From an uncultured Pseudomonadota bacterium (GTDB taxonomy: Bacteria; Pseudomonadota; Gammaproteobacteria; Ga0077536): a stretch of DNA of 64,000 nt. Position numbers and translations under genes: made by a program. Below are positions 45,855-56,013 of the stretch, in pieces. Within the stretch, counting starts at the first letter, position 1, and each line of letters begins with the position of its first letter. Under the pieces are notes generated by a model that was given only the letters and a program-made list of their open reading frames with translations, was not told the origin of the DNA and did no database searches. The DNA is taken from positions 53,006-117,005 of the forward strand of contig CACJXQ010000003.1 of NCBI GenBank assembly GCA_902597385.1, given 5' to 3'.

Positions 45855-46108
45855 TGAAAGACAAACGATACACCATAAAAATGTCCCTAAACATAGAAGA
45901 AACTAATGATACTTGTGGGGAAAAGAACATCACCTTTTATAACGAGGATAATGCACTCGACCACATTATTATTTTAGGAGAGTTTTTTGACTTACTTTTA
46001 GAGAACAAGAGTTGGGGAACGACAGGTTCTAATGACGAACTGGTTGAACGCATACTAAAACCCATAAGAGAAAAAATAGAACCTCCAAAGAAAAAGGAGG
46101 TTGCGTGA
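45854..46108 (+). CDS. Unknown element protein (84 residues)
   Basis: The start is ATG 45854, overlapping the previous stop (TGATG), seven bases after AGGAGG; the track's GTG at 45851 is one codon earlier. Acidic in the middle. It ends in KKEVA through the same embedded ribosome site. No family recognised. Confidence 0.5.
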   Translation: MKDKRYTIKMSLNIEETNDTCGEKNITFYNEDNALDHIIILGEFFDLLLENKSWGTTGSNDELVERILKPIREKIEPPKKKEVA

Positions 46109-46470
46109 TGAAAGACGATAATACTTTTGCGTTAGATGTAATAAAAACCTATGTGAGGGAATACAAAAGAACGAGAAGAACCACAAAAATACCTCTTTCT
46201 CTATTTGACCCTAATATGACGGAGAACATTTACATAAACCCTTACCGACAAGGGGGGAGGAAAAAACACCTTATCCAATCACAACGACAGTATGACGATT
46301 GGATAGAGAAAAAAGAACCATTCCCATATGCAATAACTGGTTTTAGATTGAATGACCCAATAACGGAGGTATGCGAAGTTATATACGACTATGCAGTCAA
46401 AAGTAGGATAGAGGAACTTGGTGGTTTTTCCTACGAAAAGAAACGACCTCACTTGCGTTTGGTGCAGTAG
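46108..46470 (+). CDS. Unknown element protein (120 residues)
   Basis: Start ATG 46108 by TGATG coupling, seven bases after a second AGGAGG. Basic and aromatic (VREYKRTRRTTKIPLSLF, ...NPYRQGGRKKHLIQSQRQYDDW). Nucleic-acid binding is possible by charge only. Last gene of the plus-strand block; no clear terminator follows. Confidence 0.5.
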   Translation: MKDDNTFALDVIKTYVREYKRTRRTTKIPLSLFDPNMTENIYINPYRQGGRKKHLIQSQRQYDDWIEKKEPFPYAITGFRLNDPITEVCEVIYDYAVKSRIEELGGFSYEKKRPHLRLVQ

Positions 46471-46564
46471 AAACACCCACCCCCTTTTTTCTACATAACT
46501 TTTCTAACCTACAAAAGTAGGGTTGAACCTGACGAGAAATACCACCCCCTAAAACTAACCGACC

Positions 46565-46789
46565 TTATATTTCACTTCCCTGTATATCGTCATAGGGGGT
46601 TTTATATTCATAAACCTTCCTACCACTCCCAAAGAACTGGAACGTCCCATCGTCCTCTTGTGTGATAGGGACAGACCCCACTTCTAACACCTTTGCAAAG
46701 TAAGGAACACGAACCAACGCATCTTCAAGGTTAGAAAAGTTTGTCGTGTTATTTGGGTTCATAGTTTTATAGTGATTGTAAGGACGCAA
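46565..46789 (-). CDS. Unknown small protein next to the integrase
   Basis: 74 residues, or 65 from the second Met at 46762; neither start has a good ribosome site. It contains a mixed polar segment (VPYFAKVLEVGSVPITQEDDGTFQFFGSGRKVYEYKTPYDD). It lies between the integrase stop and the plus-strand block, on the integrase strand, so it may share the integrase transcript or act as a directionality factor, but no HTH is visible. Confidence 0.4.
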   Translation of the reverse strand: MRPYNHYKTMNPNNTTNFSNLEDALVRVPYFAKVLEVGSVPITQEDDGTFQFFGSGRKVYEYKTPYDDIQGSEI

Positions 46790-46897
46790 CGATAGTGTCC
46801 CTCAATCCACTCTCAATAAAGATTAGTTTTAGTTCGTTGGAGTAAGAGTAAAAAAGTATTGTGATTGCGACACCCAGAAGGAACTTCACCATCTACC

Positions 46898-48256
46898 CTA
46901 CTCTCTCGCCATTAGATTTCTGGGTAGTTCGTCATCACCTATAAACAATGTATCTGCATCGTCATAAGTGGATTTCTTACGAGTGATATAGTCCATTCGT
47001 TTCTCAACATCAGGGTGTCCGTAATGTTCCTCAATATACTTGACGGAACATCCCATAATCGCCGACAGAGTAAAGACATCTACATTCCCAAAGTTTAGAC
47101 GATAGGTTGCAAAAGTATGTCGCAAACTATAATAGGTATAAGGTAATCCAACCTCATATTTGTCTATACCACTCTCTTCCTTTATTACTTTCCACAAATC
47201 GTAAAGAACATCTCTTTTGATAAGTTCTTTGGGATTATCATAGTCAGGGAAAACAAAGTCTCTTGGTTTGGTCGCTGGTGAGTATCTTTTGATGCGGTCT
47301 AATATATCGCCTCTCAAACCAATCGCAGTTCTTTCTCCTTTGTGTTTCACTTTTGAGATTTCTGGTGGAACAACAATCTTCACATTTGGATACTTGTTCT
47401 TACCTTTGATAATAGAAACCAAGTTCCATTTCAGTTGTCTTGCTTCACCTAAACGCAGTCCTGTATTTGCAAGAACAAAGATAAAATCACGCACTAACTT
47501 ACGATGGTATTTTTCTTTCTTATCCTTGACTGACTTGTCCCACTTGTTTAGGTATTTCCACAGACATCGGTATGCTTCTACTGGTAAGTGTTCTCTCTTA
47601 CGAGTGGTCTTTGCCATCTCTTCCCATTTAGGAACTTGATTACCTGCTATATACCCTTCTTCTATTCCAAACTTATACATAGACCCGATTGTTGCTCGTT
47701 CATTTATCAGGGTAATGTTTTGGACTTTGGGTGAGTTGTCTTTACGAAACCGATAATACTGACGGTATTTTTTATCATCTATGTTTGCGACACTTGTATT
47801 CTCACCGACAAACGCAAGGAACTGCTTGGTCTGTGTCTTTATAGTTCCCCATCTCCCTTGCGTGATATGTCCGTCATCCACTCGTCTTTGTTGGTGTTGC
47901 ATATACAACTCAACCAACTCTTTCGCATCAAGGGAAAAAATCTTTCTCCCTGTTTGCATCAAACCCATAATGGAATAGTAGTTTTCTTTTGCGACTTCTT
48001 TTGCCTTTCCTAAATCTCTTTCTCTTGTAGATTTACGGAAATACTTTCCCTCCTTCCTCACCAAATAACGCATTTGCCAAACATCACCAGATGCTTTTGT
48101 GCGAAAGAGTTTTACATCTCCATCAAGGATGTCGTGTTCTTCACTATGGAACTTTACGACTTTCTTTTTAGTCTTTTTCTTCTTCCCTTGACGCACTCCT
48201 GCTGGAGTAGAAAGTGCATCGTCTTGGTTTAGAAGTTCTCGTTTCTTTGGAGACAT
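46898..48256 (-). CDS. int: Tyrosine recombinase (integrase)
   Basis: A 452-residue phage-type integrase: Lys-rich N-terminus, SAM-like core-binding domain (about residues 105-210), catalytic domain with Arg in NTGLRLGEARQLKW, SLRHTFATYRL, and the nucleophile Tyr in YIEEHYGH. It faces away from guaA at the right edge of the element, the usual place for an integrase. It would catalyse integration and excision at the guaA core. Confidence 0.95.
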   Translation of the reverse strand: MSPKKRELLNQDDALSTPAGVRQGKKKKTKKKVVKFHSEEHDILDGDVKLFRTKASGDVWQMRYLVRKEGKYFRKSTRERDLGKAKEVAKENYYSIMGLMQTGRKIFSLDAKELVELYMQHQQRRVDDGHITQGRWGTIKTQTKQFLAFVGENTSVANIDDKKYRQYYRFRKDNSPKVQNITLINERATIGSMYKFGIEEGYIAGNQVPKWEEMAKTTRKREHLPVEAYRCLWKYLNKWDKSVKDKKEKYHRKLVRDFIFVLANTGLRLGEARQLKWNLVSIIKGKNKYPNVKIVVPPEISKVKHKGERTAIGLRGDILDRIKRYSPATKPRDFVFPDYDNPKELIKRDVLYDLWKVIKEESGIDKYEVGLPYTYYSLRHTFATYRLNFGNVDVFTLSAIMGCSVKYIEEHYGHPDVEKRMDYITRKKSTYDDADTLFIGDDELPRNLMARE

Positions 48257-48333
48257 CCGTTGTTCCCTAACATTTATGAAAACTAATCGTAGTCCTACTT
48301 TGTAGGTTCTTTGATTTATTGAAAAATCGTCCT

Positions 48334-48389
48334 ACGAACACAAATCCGTAAGTTGCTGTTTTTGCTGGATTATCTACGGACTTTGTATA
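48334..48389 (+). repeat. Right copy of the ~57-base subterminal direct repeat
   Basis: Contains the exact 18-base block TAAGTTGCTGTTTTTGCT (48349-48366) found at 39969-39986, in the same orientation. Confidence 0.8.
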
Positions 48390-48400
48390 TTAGGGATTAT

Positions 48401-48420
48401 ACTTTGTAGATACTTTGTAG
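48401..48420 (+). repeat. Right arm-type sites: ACTTTGTAG pair, 11-base period
   Basis: ACTTTGTAG at 48401-48409 and 48412-48420, same orientation and spacing as the left pair, 62 bases inside attR. Confidence 0.7.
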
Positions 48421-48481
48421 GTCAATACTAAAAATAAACTTGTTTATTTTCAATAAGTTATGAAGATTATTGTATTTCCTG

Positions 48482-48500
48482 CTATTCCCACTCTATCGTT
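48482..48500. repeat. attR core: 3' end of guaA
   Basis: CTATTCCCACTCTATCGTT, the last codons and stop of the intact guaA, matching the left core 16/19 with the identical block TCCCACTC. Confidence 0.9.
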
Positions 48501-50053
48501 CCAGGAGGTTTGCTGGTAACGTCATAAACGACTCTTGATACATTAGGAACTTGATTAACTATTTTTGCAGCCACTCTCTCTAAAAACTTTTGGTCTAGCT
48601 CTACGCACTTTGCAGTCATAAAATCGTCAGTGGTGACAGCCCTCAGTGCTATGACATGCTCGTAACTTCGGGCGTCACCTTTAACTCCTACAGAGAAAAT
48701 AGGCAAGAAAACAGCGAAAGCCTGGCTTATCTTGTGATAGAGATTGGCATCTCTTATTTCCTCTAGGAAAATATTATCTGCCTCCCTTAACACCTCGAGG
48801 TAACTAGACTTAACTTCCCCCAAAACACGAACAGCTAGTCCAGGGCCAGGAAACGGGTGCCGTAGAACTATATCTTCAGGCACTCCTAATTCCTTTCCCA
48901 CATTCCTAACCTCATCTTTAAATAACAAACGTAAAGGCTCAATTAATTTTAACTTCATGTGCTCTGGGAGACCACCGACGTTGTGATGGGATTTTATCAC
49001 ATGACTTCCAGCACCATCTGCTGCTGATTCAATGACATCTGGGTAAATGGTCCCTTGAGCTAACCAAGATATCCCAGCTATTCTGAGAGATTCCCGCTCA
49101 AAAACCTCAATAAACTTTTTTCCGATAATCTTTCTCTTTTCTTCAGGATCAGTTACGCCAGCTAATGCCTCCAGAAATTCGTTCTGAGCATTAACAAAAC
49201 GAATGTTTAAACCCATAGATCCTTGGAAAGTATTAATGACTTGCTCAGCTTCCCCTAATCTCAACAAACCATTGTCTACAAATACGCAAACCAATTGATC
49301 TCCTATCGCTCTGTGCAAAAGAGACGCTGCTACAGACGAATCAACCCCGCCCGAAAGGCCAAGTAGAACCTTTTCAGCGCCTACCTCTCTCTTGATAGAT
49401 CTTAAACTACTTTTGATAAAGTCCTCAGTACTCCATGATTTAGCGCAGCCACATATCTCTACACAAAATCGTTCCAAGATTTCCTTACCGCGTTTGGTAT
49501 GTGTTACTTCTGGATGAAACTGCAATCCATAAAATCTTCTAACTTCATCAGCGATCCCTGCTATGGGAGTATTCAAGGTAGAAGCGATCACCTTAAAGCC
49601 AGGAGGCAGCTTTGTTACGCTATCCCCATGGCTCATCCAGACATCTAGAAGACCATGCTTACTCTCATTAGTGGCATCCTGAATTCCTTCTAGTAGTCGA
49701 GAGTGTCCCCTTGCTCGTACCTGCGCAAATCCAAACTCTTTTTCTTGACTTGTTTGCACCTGTCCTCCGGTATAAGAGGCAAGACTCTGCATACCGAAGC
49801 ATATCCCAAGGATGGGAACTCCAAGAGCGACAAATAAAGGCAACCCTTCGACATCAACAGTATCATTTGATACTGAATCAGGACTACCTGATAGTATCAC
49901 TCCGCTAGGCCGAAAAATTCCGATCTTTTCTTTAGAAACATTGGGCGGATAAATCTCGCTGTATATCCCTATTTCCCTAACCCTTCTAGCTATTAGCTGC
50001 GTGTATTGGGAGCCATAATCAATTATTAAAATGCGATCTAAATTAACTGACAT
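48482..50053 (-). CDS. guaA: GMP synthase (glutamine-hydrolysing)
   Basis: A 523-residue enzyme, full length. N-terminal glutaminase with the cysteine motif GICFGMQSLA (about residue 85), the ATP-pyrophosphatase P-loop LSGGVDSSVAA (about 230) and the C-terminal dimerisation domain ending in TIEWE. It converts XMP to GMP. It lies 27 bases after guaB. The element at its 3' end leaves the C-terminus intact. Confidence 0.98.
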   Translation of the reverse strand: MSVNLDRILIIDYGSQYTQLIARRVREIGIYSEIYPPNVSKEKIGIFRPSGVILSGSPDSVSNDTVDVEGLPLFVALGVPILGICFGMQSLASYTGGQVQTSQEKEFGFAQVRARGHSRLLEGIQDATNESKHGLLDVWMSHGDSVTKLPPGFKVIASTLNTPIAGIADEVRRFYGLQFHPEVTHTKRGKEILERFCVEICGCAKSWSTEDFIKSSLRSIKREVGAEKVLLGLSGGVDSSVAASLLHRAIGDQLVCVFVDNGLLRLGEAEQVINTFQGSMGLNIRFVNAQNEFLEALAGVTDPEEKRKIIGKKFIEVFERESLRIAGISWLAQGTIYPDVIESAADGAGSHVIKSHHNVGGLPEHMKLKLIEPLRLLFKDEVRNVGKELGVPEDIVLRHPFPGPGLAVRVLGEVKSSYLEVLREADNIFLEEIRDANLYHKISQAFAVFLPIFSVGVKGDARSYEHVIALRAVTTDDFMTAKCVELDQKFLERVAAKIVNQVPNVSRVVYDVTSKPPGTIEWE

Positions 50054-50080
50054 AGATAAAATGGGGAATGGTCGTGCGCA

Positions 50081-51592
<1,512 letters not shown>

Positions 51593-51633
51593 TTAGCCGC
51601 CAGTAAATCTAAAACATTTCCGACCCTTAGAAA

Positions 51634-52980
51634 ATGAGACATCCCATGCAACAAATGCCACCAATTCTATCAGTGAGCGAATTAAATCAGGTGACTCAAT
51701 CAATCGTGGAAAGAGAAATTGGGGTGGTTTATGTACGAGGCGAAATCTCTAATTTGGCCACCCCGACTTCTGGCCATATGTACTTTTCTCTTAAGGATGA
51801 AAAATCTCAAGTTCGTTGTGCGATGTTCAGAAATAAACCTGGTGCAAAAGGTTTCATTCCCAAAAATGGTACAGAAGTAGTAGCTCACGGGCTAGCCAGT
51901 GTTTACTCAATAAGAGGGGACTACCAATTAATTGTAGAGACGATGGAACTTTCAGGAGATGGAATTTTAAGGGCCAAATTTGAAGCTCTCAAAAATAAGC
52001 TAGAAGATGCTGACTTTTTCGATCAGGCCAGAAAAAAGCCTCTTCCCAAATGGCCGAATACAATAGGTATTGTCACCTCGCCGACCGGCGCCGCAATTCG
52101 AGATATTCTAACCGTCATGAAGAGACGGAGCCCTTCGATTACGGCAATCATTTATCCGTGTGTAGTCCAAGGAGAAAACGCAGCTTCTGAAATCGCACGA
52201 TCGATATTTGTAGCAAATCAACGGAAGGAATGCGACGTCTTGATAATTTCCAGAGGCGGCGGATCACTGGAAGACCTATGGCCTTTTAACGAGGAGTTGG
52301 TTGCCCAGGCCGTTTTCGACTCTTTATTACCAATTGTAAGTGGCATAGGCCATGAAGTAGATATAACCATAGCGGATTTAGTGGCAGACGCCAGGGCTCC
52401 AACACCTTCTGCTGCAGCGGAAATTGTAACACCCGAAACTAGCGTCGCTTACGAACAACTCGTATCCCTTAAAAAACGGTTATTATTAGCTTCAAAAATT
52501 CAGATCAATACAAAGACGAGTCAACTTTCAACTCTAGCCTCGAAAATCAGACACCCAAGAAAGGATTTAGAATTTAGATTTCAGCAGACCGATGACCTAC
52601 TAAGGCAATTATATAAAAATGTTAGTTTCCAAATGCAGTTTCGTCGTATGAGTTTCGAAAATCAGCGTTCTCGCTTAAAAACTTTAGCTCCTAAAAGAAG
52701 TATAGAGAAAAATCGATCAAAACTAACTGATGCTATTTTAAAACTAAAAACAAGTGTCTCGTATAAGTACAAAGAAAATCAGACAAAAACTCAACATCTG
52801 ATAACAAGTATTAAAAATCTAGGACATCAACGCACTCTAGAAAGAGGATATACGCTTGTTATTGATGATAAAGGCAAGTTAGTTAAAAACCCTAAGGAAT
52901 TGACGGTAGGTCAGCCTATTACAACCCTATTTAAGTCCGGTAAGGTTGATTCTGTTGTGAAATTAATAGAGGAATCTTAA
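51634..52980 (+). CDS. xseA: Exodeoxyribonuclease VII large subunit
   Basis: A 448-residue protein: OB fold at the N-terminus (GVVYVRGEISNLATPTSGHMYFSLKD), a catalytic region (ISRGGGSLEDLWPFNEE and the GIGHEVDITIADLVADARAPTPSAAAE segment, about 210-260) and a long coiled-coil C-terminal half. It degrades single-stranded DNA with XseB. Divergent from guaB and convergent on lipA with a 15-base gap. Confidence 0.96.
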   Translation: MRHPMQQMPPILSVSELNQVTQSIVEREIGVVYVRGEISNLATPTSGHMYFSLKDEKSQVRCAMFRNKPGAKGFIPKNGTEVVAHGLASVYSIRGDYQLIVETMELSGDGILRAKFEALKNKLEDADFFDQARKKPLPKWPNTIGIVTSPTGAAIRDILTVMKRRSPSITAIIYPCVVQGENAASEIARSIFVANQRKECDVLIISRGGGSLEDLWPFNEELVAQAVFDSLLPIVSGIGHEVDITIADLVADARAPTPSAAAEIVTPETSVAYEQLVSLKKRLLLASKIQINTKTSQLSTLASKIRHPRKDLEFRFQQTDDLLRQLYKNVSFQMQFRRMSFENQRSRLKTLAPKRSIEKNRSKLTDAILKLKTSVSYKYKENQTKTQHLITSIKNLGHQRTLERGYTLVIDDKGKLVKNPKELTVGQPITTLFKSGKVDSVVKLIEES

Positions 52981-52995
52981 AACAAGTTGGAAAGA

Positions 52996-53937
52996 TTAAT
53001 TTGATTTAGCCTGCTCATCTGCGTGATATGACGATCGCACCAAAGGACCACTCGCAACATTTACAAAACCTAAAGATTTCGCAAACTCTTCCAGCTCTTT
53101 AAACTCTTCCGGCTTTACATATCTAGCTACTGGGAGATGATACTTGCTGGGCTGTAAATACTGACCAAGTGTTACCATGTCACAACCATGCCCCTTAAGA
53201 TCAGTTAAACACTGCTCTATTTCTTTTAGACTTTCTCCGAGACCCAGCATTAGCCCCGATTTAGTCAGCACGCTCGGTGCTAGTCTCTTAAACTCGTTGA
53301 TAATACTCAAGGACCAGTCGTAGTCTGAGCCTGGTCTAACTGATTTGTAAAGAGATCTCACAGTTTCCATGTTATGGTTAAAGACGTCAGGTAAAGATAT
53401 CAGAAGACCGTTCATGGCGCGTTCCATTCTACCTCTGAAATCTGGAACGAGAATTTCGATTTTGATTCCATTTACCCGAGCTCTTATCGCTTTGACACAT
53501 TGCGCAAAATGACCTGCTCCACCGTCTAAAAGATCATCCCTATCAACAGAGGTAACCACTACGTATTTTAATCTCATTAAGGCAGCAGCCTCAGCAATCC
53601 GATCTGGTTCATCTGGGTCAAGGGCGTCCGGGCGACCATGAGCTACATCACAGAATGGACACCTACGGGTACAAAAATTCCCCATTGCCATAAAGGTAGC
53701 AGTCCCGTTCGAAAAGCATTCCCCTAAATTAGGACAAGAGGCTTGCTCACAAACGGTGTTGAGTTCACTATCTCTTAGTAATTTTTTGAGCTCCAAGACT
53801 CTGACACCCGATGGAGCAGTTACTTTTATCCATTCAGGCTTTGGTAACTTGGGTACGGATTTAACCTTTATTGGGATTTTAGATAGCTTTGTTTCACCTC
53901 GCTGGCTTCGGCTAGGCAATTTAGTTATATCTGTCAT
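52996..53937 (-). CDS. lipA: Lipoyl synthase
   Basis: A 313-residue radical-SAM enzyme. The N-terminal auxiliary cluster motif [12 protein letters not shown], the radical-SAM motif [13 protein letters not shown] (about residue 90) and the C-terminal serine of the RSSYHADE end are all seen. It inserts two sulfurs into octanoyl-protein, which lipoylates SucB here. It is 17 bases downstream of lipB. Confidence 0.97.
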   Translation of the reverse strand: MTDITKLPSRSQRGETKLSKIPIKVKSVPKLPKPEWIKVTAPSGVRVLELKKLLRDSELNTVCEQASCPNLGECFSNGTATFMAMGNFCTRRCPFCDVAHGRPDALDPDEPDRIAEAAALMRLKYVVVTSVDRDDLLDGGAGHFAQCVKAIRARVNGIKIEILVPDFRGRMERAMNGLLISLPDVFNHNMETVRSLYKSVRPGSDYDWSLSIINEFKRLAPSVLTKSGLMLGLGESLKEIEQCLTDLKGHGCDMVTLGQYLQPSKYHLPVARYVKPEEFKELEEFAKSLGFVNVASGPLVRSSYHADEQAKSN

Positions 53938-53954
53938 TATATAAACCTATTTTT

Positions 53955-54608
53955 TTACTCGCAGAACCCGATCGCCTCAATTTCAGTCATCTTTTGTCCA
54001 CGATATATGTTGGCATAGAGATTTTCTCTTACTTTACACGAAACAGCTTCTATCTTAGATTTTATACCTAAACTCGACAGCTGGGTTACTTCCATACCCT
54101 CAATACCGCATGGATCTATCGCCTCGAAAGGTTCTAAATCCATATCGACATTGACCGATAAGCCGTGGTAACTGAAGCCATTAGATATCCTAAGCCCTAT
54201 AGAAGCCACTTTCTTATTTTCAACATACACCCCAGGAAAGTCTCGACGGCCGTAAGACGGGATACCAAAAGATTCCAAATAATCAATAACTGCTTTCTCT
54301 AGCATTATCACAAACTCTTTGGGACCAAGCTCTAATCTTCGAAAATTCAAAATAGTGTAAAGCACTAATTGGCCTTTTCCATGATAAGTAACTAGCCCAC
54401 CCCTATCACTTCTTACTATTGGGATTGAACGAGCTAATAAAGGCACACTGCTTGTTTTACTACGCTTCCCTAAGGTGTAAACCGAAGTGTGCTCCACCGT
54501 CCAGAATTCATCAACCCCAGCAGGATCAAGAGATTGAACTCTTTTTTTCATTTTTTCCAAGCAGAATTCGTAATCAACCAACCCCACTATCCTAGAAACA
54601 ACTTTCAT
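53955..54608 (-). CDS. lipB: Octanoyltransferase
   Basis: A 217-residue protein with RGGLVTYHGKGQLVLY, the catalytic lysine in VASIGLRISNGFSYHGLSVNVDMDL, and the cysteine in DPCGIEGMEVT. It transfers octanoyl from acyl-carrier protein to lipoyl domains. It overlaps the YbeD-like gene by four bases and precedes lipA, the common order. Confidence 0.95.
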   Translation of the reverse strand: MKVVSRIVGLVDYEFCLEKMKKRVQSLDPAGVDEFWTVEHTSVYTLGKRSKTSSVPLLARSIPIVRSDRGGLVTYHGKGQLVLYTILNFRRLELGPKEFVIMLEKAVIDYLESFGIPSYGRRDFPGVYVENKKVASIGLRISNGFSYHGLSVNVDMDLEPFEAIDPCGIEGMEVTQLSSLGIKSKIEAVSCKVRENLYANIYRGQKMTEIEAIGFCE

Positions 54609-54874
54609 AAGACCATAATTATTTCTGGCTTAGATGAAAGATCTTTGTATATAGCATCCAAAATATTTTTACTAGAAACCCTCACCGTGATGGTCACAGA
54701 CGTATACTTTCCCCTACCACTCTTTTTAGTACACATAGACTCTGCCAAAAAATCACTAATGTGCTGCCTGATTATGGACAAAACTAATTCAGACAACTTC
54801 GTTGAGCTCCTGCCGATCACCTTTATCGGAAAATCACAGGGGAACTCTATAATGCTATCTCGATTTTCCATCAT
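54605..54874 (-). CDS. YbeD/DUF493 family protein
   Basis: An 89-residue ferredoxin-like-fold protein with the family pattern IEFPCDFPIKVIG and YTSVTITVRV. YbeD-type proteins lie upstream of lipB in many gammaproteobacteria and may have an allosteric or regulatory role. It is translationally coupled to lipB. Confidence 0.85.
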   Translation of the reverse strand: MMENRDSIIEFPCDFPIKVIGRSSTKLSELVLSIIRQHISDFLAESMCTKKSGRGKYTSVTITVRVSSKNILDAIYKDLSSKPEIIMVL

Positions 54875-55098
54875 TAGATTTCGAATTCATTCTCTCTTAC
54901 AAAGATAAATATAAAAGTCGGTCGTTCGAAAAGAAGACTAACATAATTTAATGCATAAACTACTGGATTACGACAATCTCATTAAGTTGCTATAATAACT
55001 TTAAAGAGAGACATCATGAACTCATACCGGTCAATAAGCGAATAATATAACAAGAGTTTTATCCAAAATTAGGAGTTTTCCTCAGGGAAAAATCTAAA
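54875..55098. promoter_or_regulatory. Divergent spacer between ybeD-like and ABC genes
   Basis: About 220 bases, no gene seen. It should contain promoters for both directions. An AT-rich stretch TTGCTATAATAACTTTA (TATAAT at 54993-54998) is a credible -10 for the ABC genes. Confidence 0.4.
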
Positions 55099-56013
55099 GT
55101 GAACGCATTAGCTATAGAATCATTAGAGAAAATCTATCAAAACGGGACCATTGCGCTTAAAAACGTCAACCTCAAAGTAGATGACGGAGATTTTTTTGCA
55201 CTTCTTGGTCCTAACGGAGCGGGAAAATCTACCTTAATAGGAATCATTTCCTCACTGGTAACAAAAACCTCGGGCAGAGTTAGTATTTTTGACATCAACA
55301 TAGACAAGAGTTTTGGACTAGCGCGCTCTATGCTAGGAATAGTACCTCAGGAGGTGAACTTTAATCAATTTGAAACGCTCGATGAAATACTAATAAATCA
55401 GGCTGGATTTTATGGAATCCCTCGTAAAGAGGCTATCGAAAAGTCAAACTACCTGCTGAACAAATTGAAACTCTGGAAACAACGTAAGGATATTTCAAGA
55501 ACTCTTTCTGGAGGAATGAAAAGACGCCTAATGATAGCCCGAGCTCTGATTCACGATCCTAAACTCCTGTTACTAGATGAACCTACCGCTGGAGTTGATA
55601 TAGAGATTCGAAAAACCATGTGGGATTTCTTCAAAACATTAAACAGCTCCGGCACAACAATTATATTAACGACCCACTATCTAGAAGAGGCAGAACATTT
55701 GTGTAACCGAGTTGGGATTATTAACGGTGGTTCCATAATCGTAGATACATCCATGACTGAACTTCTGTCAAAAAGAAATTCGGAAAGTTTTATATTAGAC
55801 TGTGCGGAAAAATATACCGATCTACCAGAACTAGGTTCCGCTAGCGTACTTGCCATTGATGACTTGAGGTTCGAGATAACAGTGGAAAAAGGAACCGACT
55901 TAAACGGAATTTTTAAGGAACTATCGAAGTCTGGAATTGATATCAAAAGTATGCGAAACAAAGGCAATCGCCTTGAAACATTATTTCTGGATCTGACAGG
56001 TAATTATGAGTAA
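55099..56013 (+). CDS. ABC transporter ATP-binding protein (YadG/NodI type)
   Basis: A 304-residue ATPase: Walker A GPNGAGKST, signature LSGGMKRRLM, Walker B LLLLDEPTAGVD and H-loop TTHYLEEAEHL. The start is GTG, with AGGGA upstream. This type pairs with an ABC-2 permease to export lipids, polysaccharides or drugs. The permease gene overlaps its end by eight bases. The substrate is unknown. Confidence 0.93.
   Translation: MNALAIESLEKIYQNGTIALKNVNLKVDDGDFFALLGPNGAGKSTLIGIISSLVTKTSGRVSIFDINIDKSFGLARSMLGIVPQEVNFNQFETLDEILINQAGFYGIPRKEAIEKSNYLLNKLKLWKQRKDISRTLSGGMKRRLMIARALIHDPKLLLLDEPTAGVDIEIRKTMWDFFKTLNSSGTTIILTTHYLEEAEHLCNRVGIINGGSIIVDTSMTELLSKRNSESFILDCAEKYTDLPELGSASVLAIDDLRFEITVEKGTDLNGIFKELSKSGIDIKSMRNKGNRLETLFLDLTGNYE

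Larger units (their letters stand above)
48257..48481. promoter_or_regulatory. Right end of the element: integrase control region and arm sites
   Basis: About 225 bases without a gene. It holds ACTTTGTAG (48297-48305), the right ~56-base subterminal repeat (48334-48389, closing with ACTTTGTATA), and the ACTTTGTAG pair at 48401-48409 and 48412-48420. The integrase promoter lies within it, so the integrase may repress its own gene. Confidence 0.65.
39768..48500. mobile_element. Integrative element in the 3' end of guaA (about 8.7 kb)
   Basis: Bounded by two direct copies of the last codons of guaA (16 of 19 bases identical), 8,714 bases apart. Next to the guaA-proximal edge is a tyrosine integrase gene, and at the far edge a serine recombinase. 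Inside are a HUH Rep-like gene, an RHH protein gene, an HTH protein gene and a block of small unknown genes. Gene density is high and most products are under 150 residues. No capsid, terminase, portal, relaxase/T4SS or resistance gene is recognised. The 3' end of guaA is a known integration hotspot. Features such as repeated integrase-type sites at both ends support recent or functional mobility. Confidence 0.93.

Noticed and set aside
39768-48500. Element as a prophage
   Set aside because: No capsid, portal, terminase, tail or lysis gene can be recognised. A satellite that uses a helper phage is still possible.
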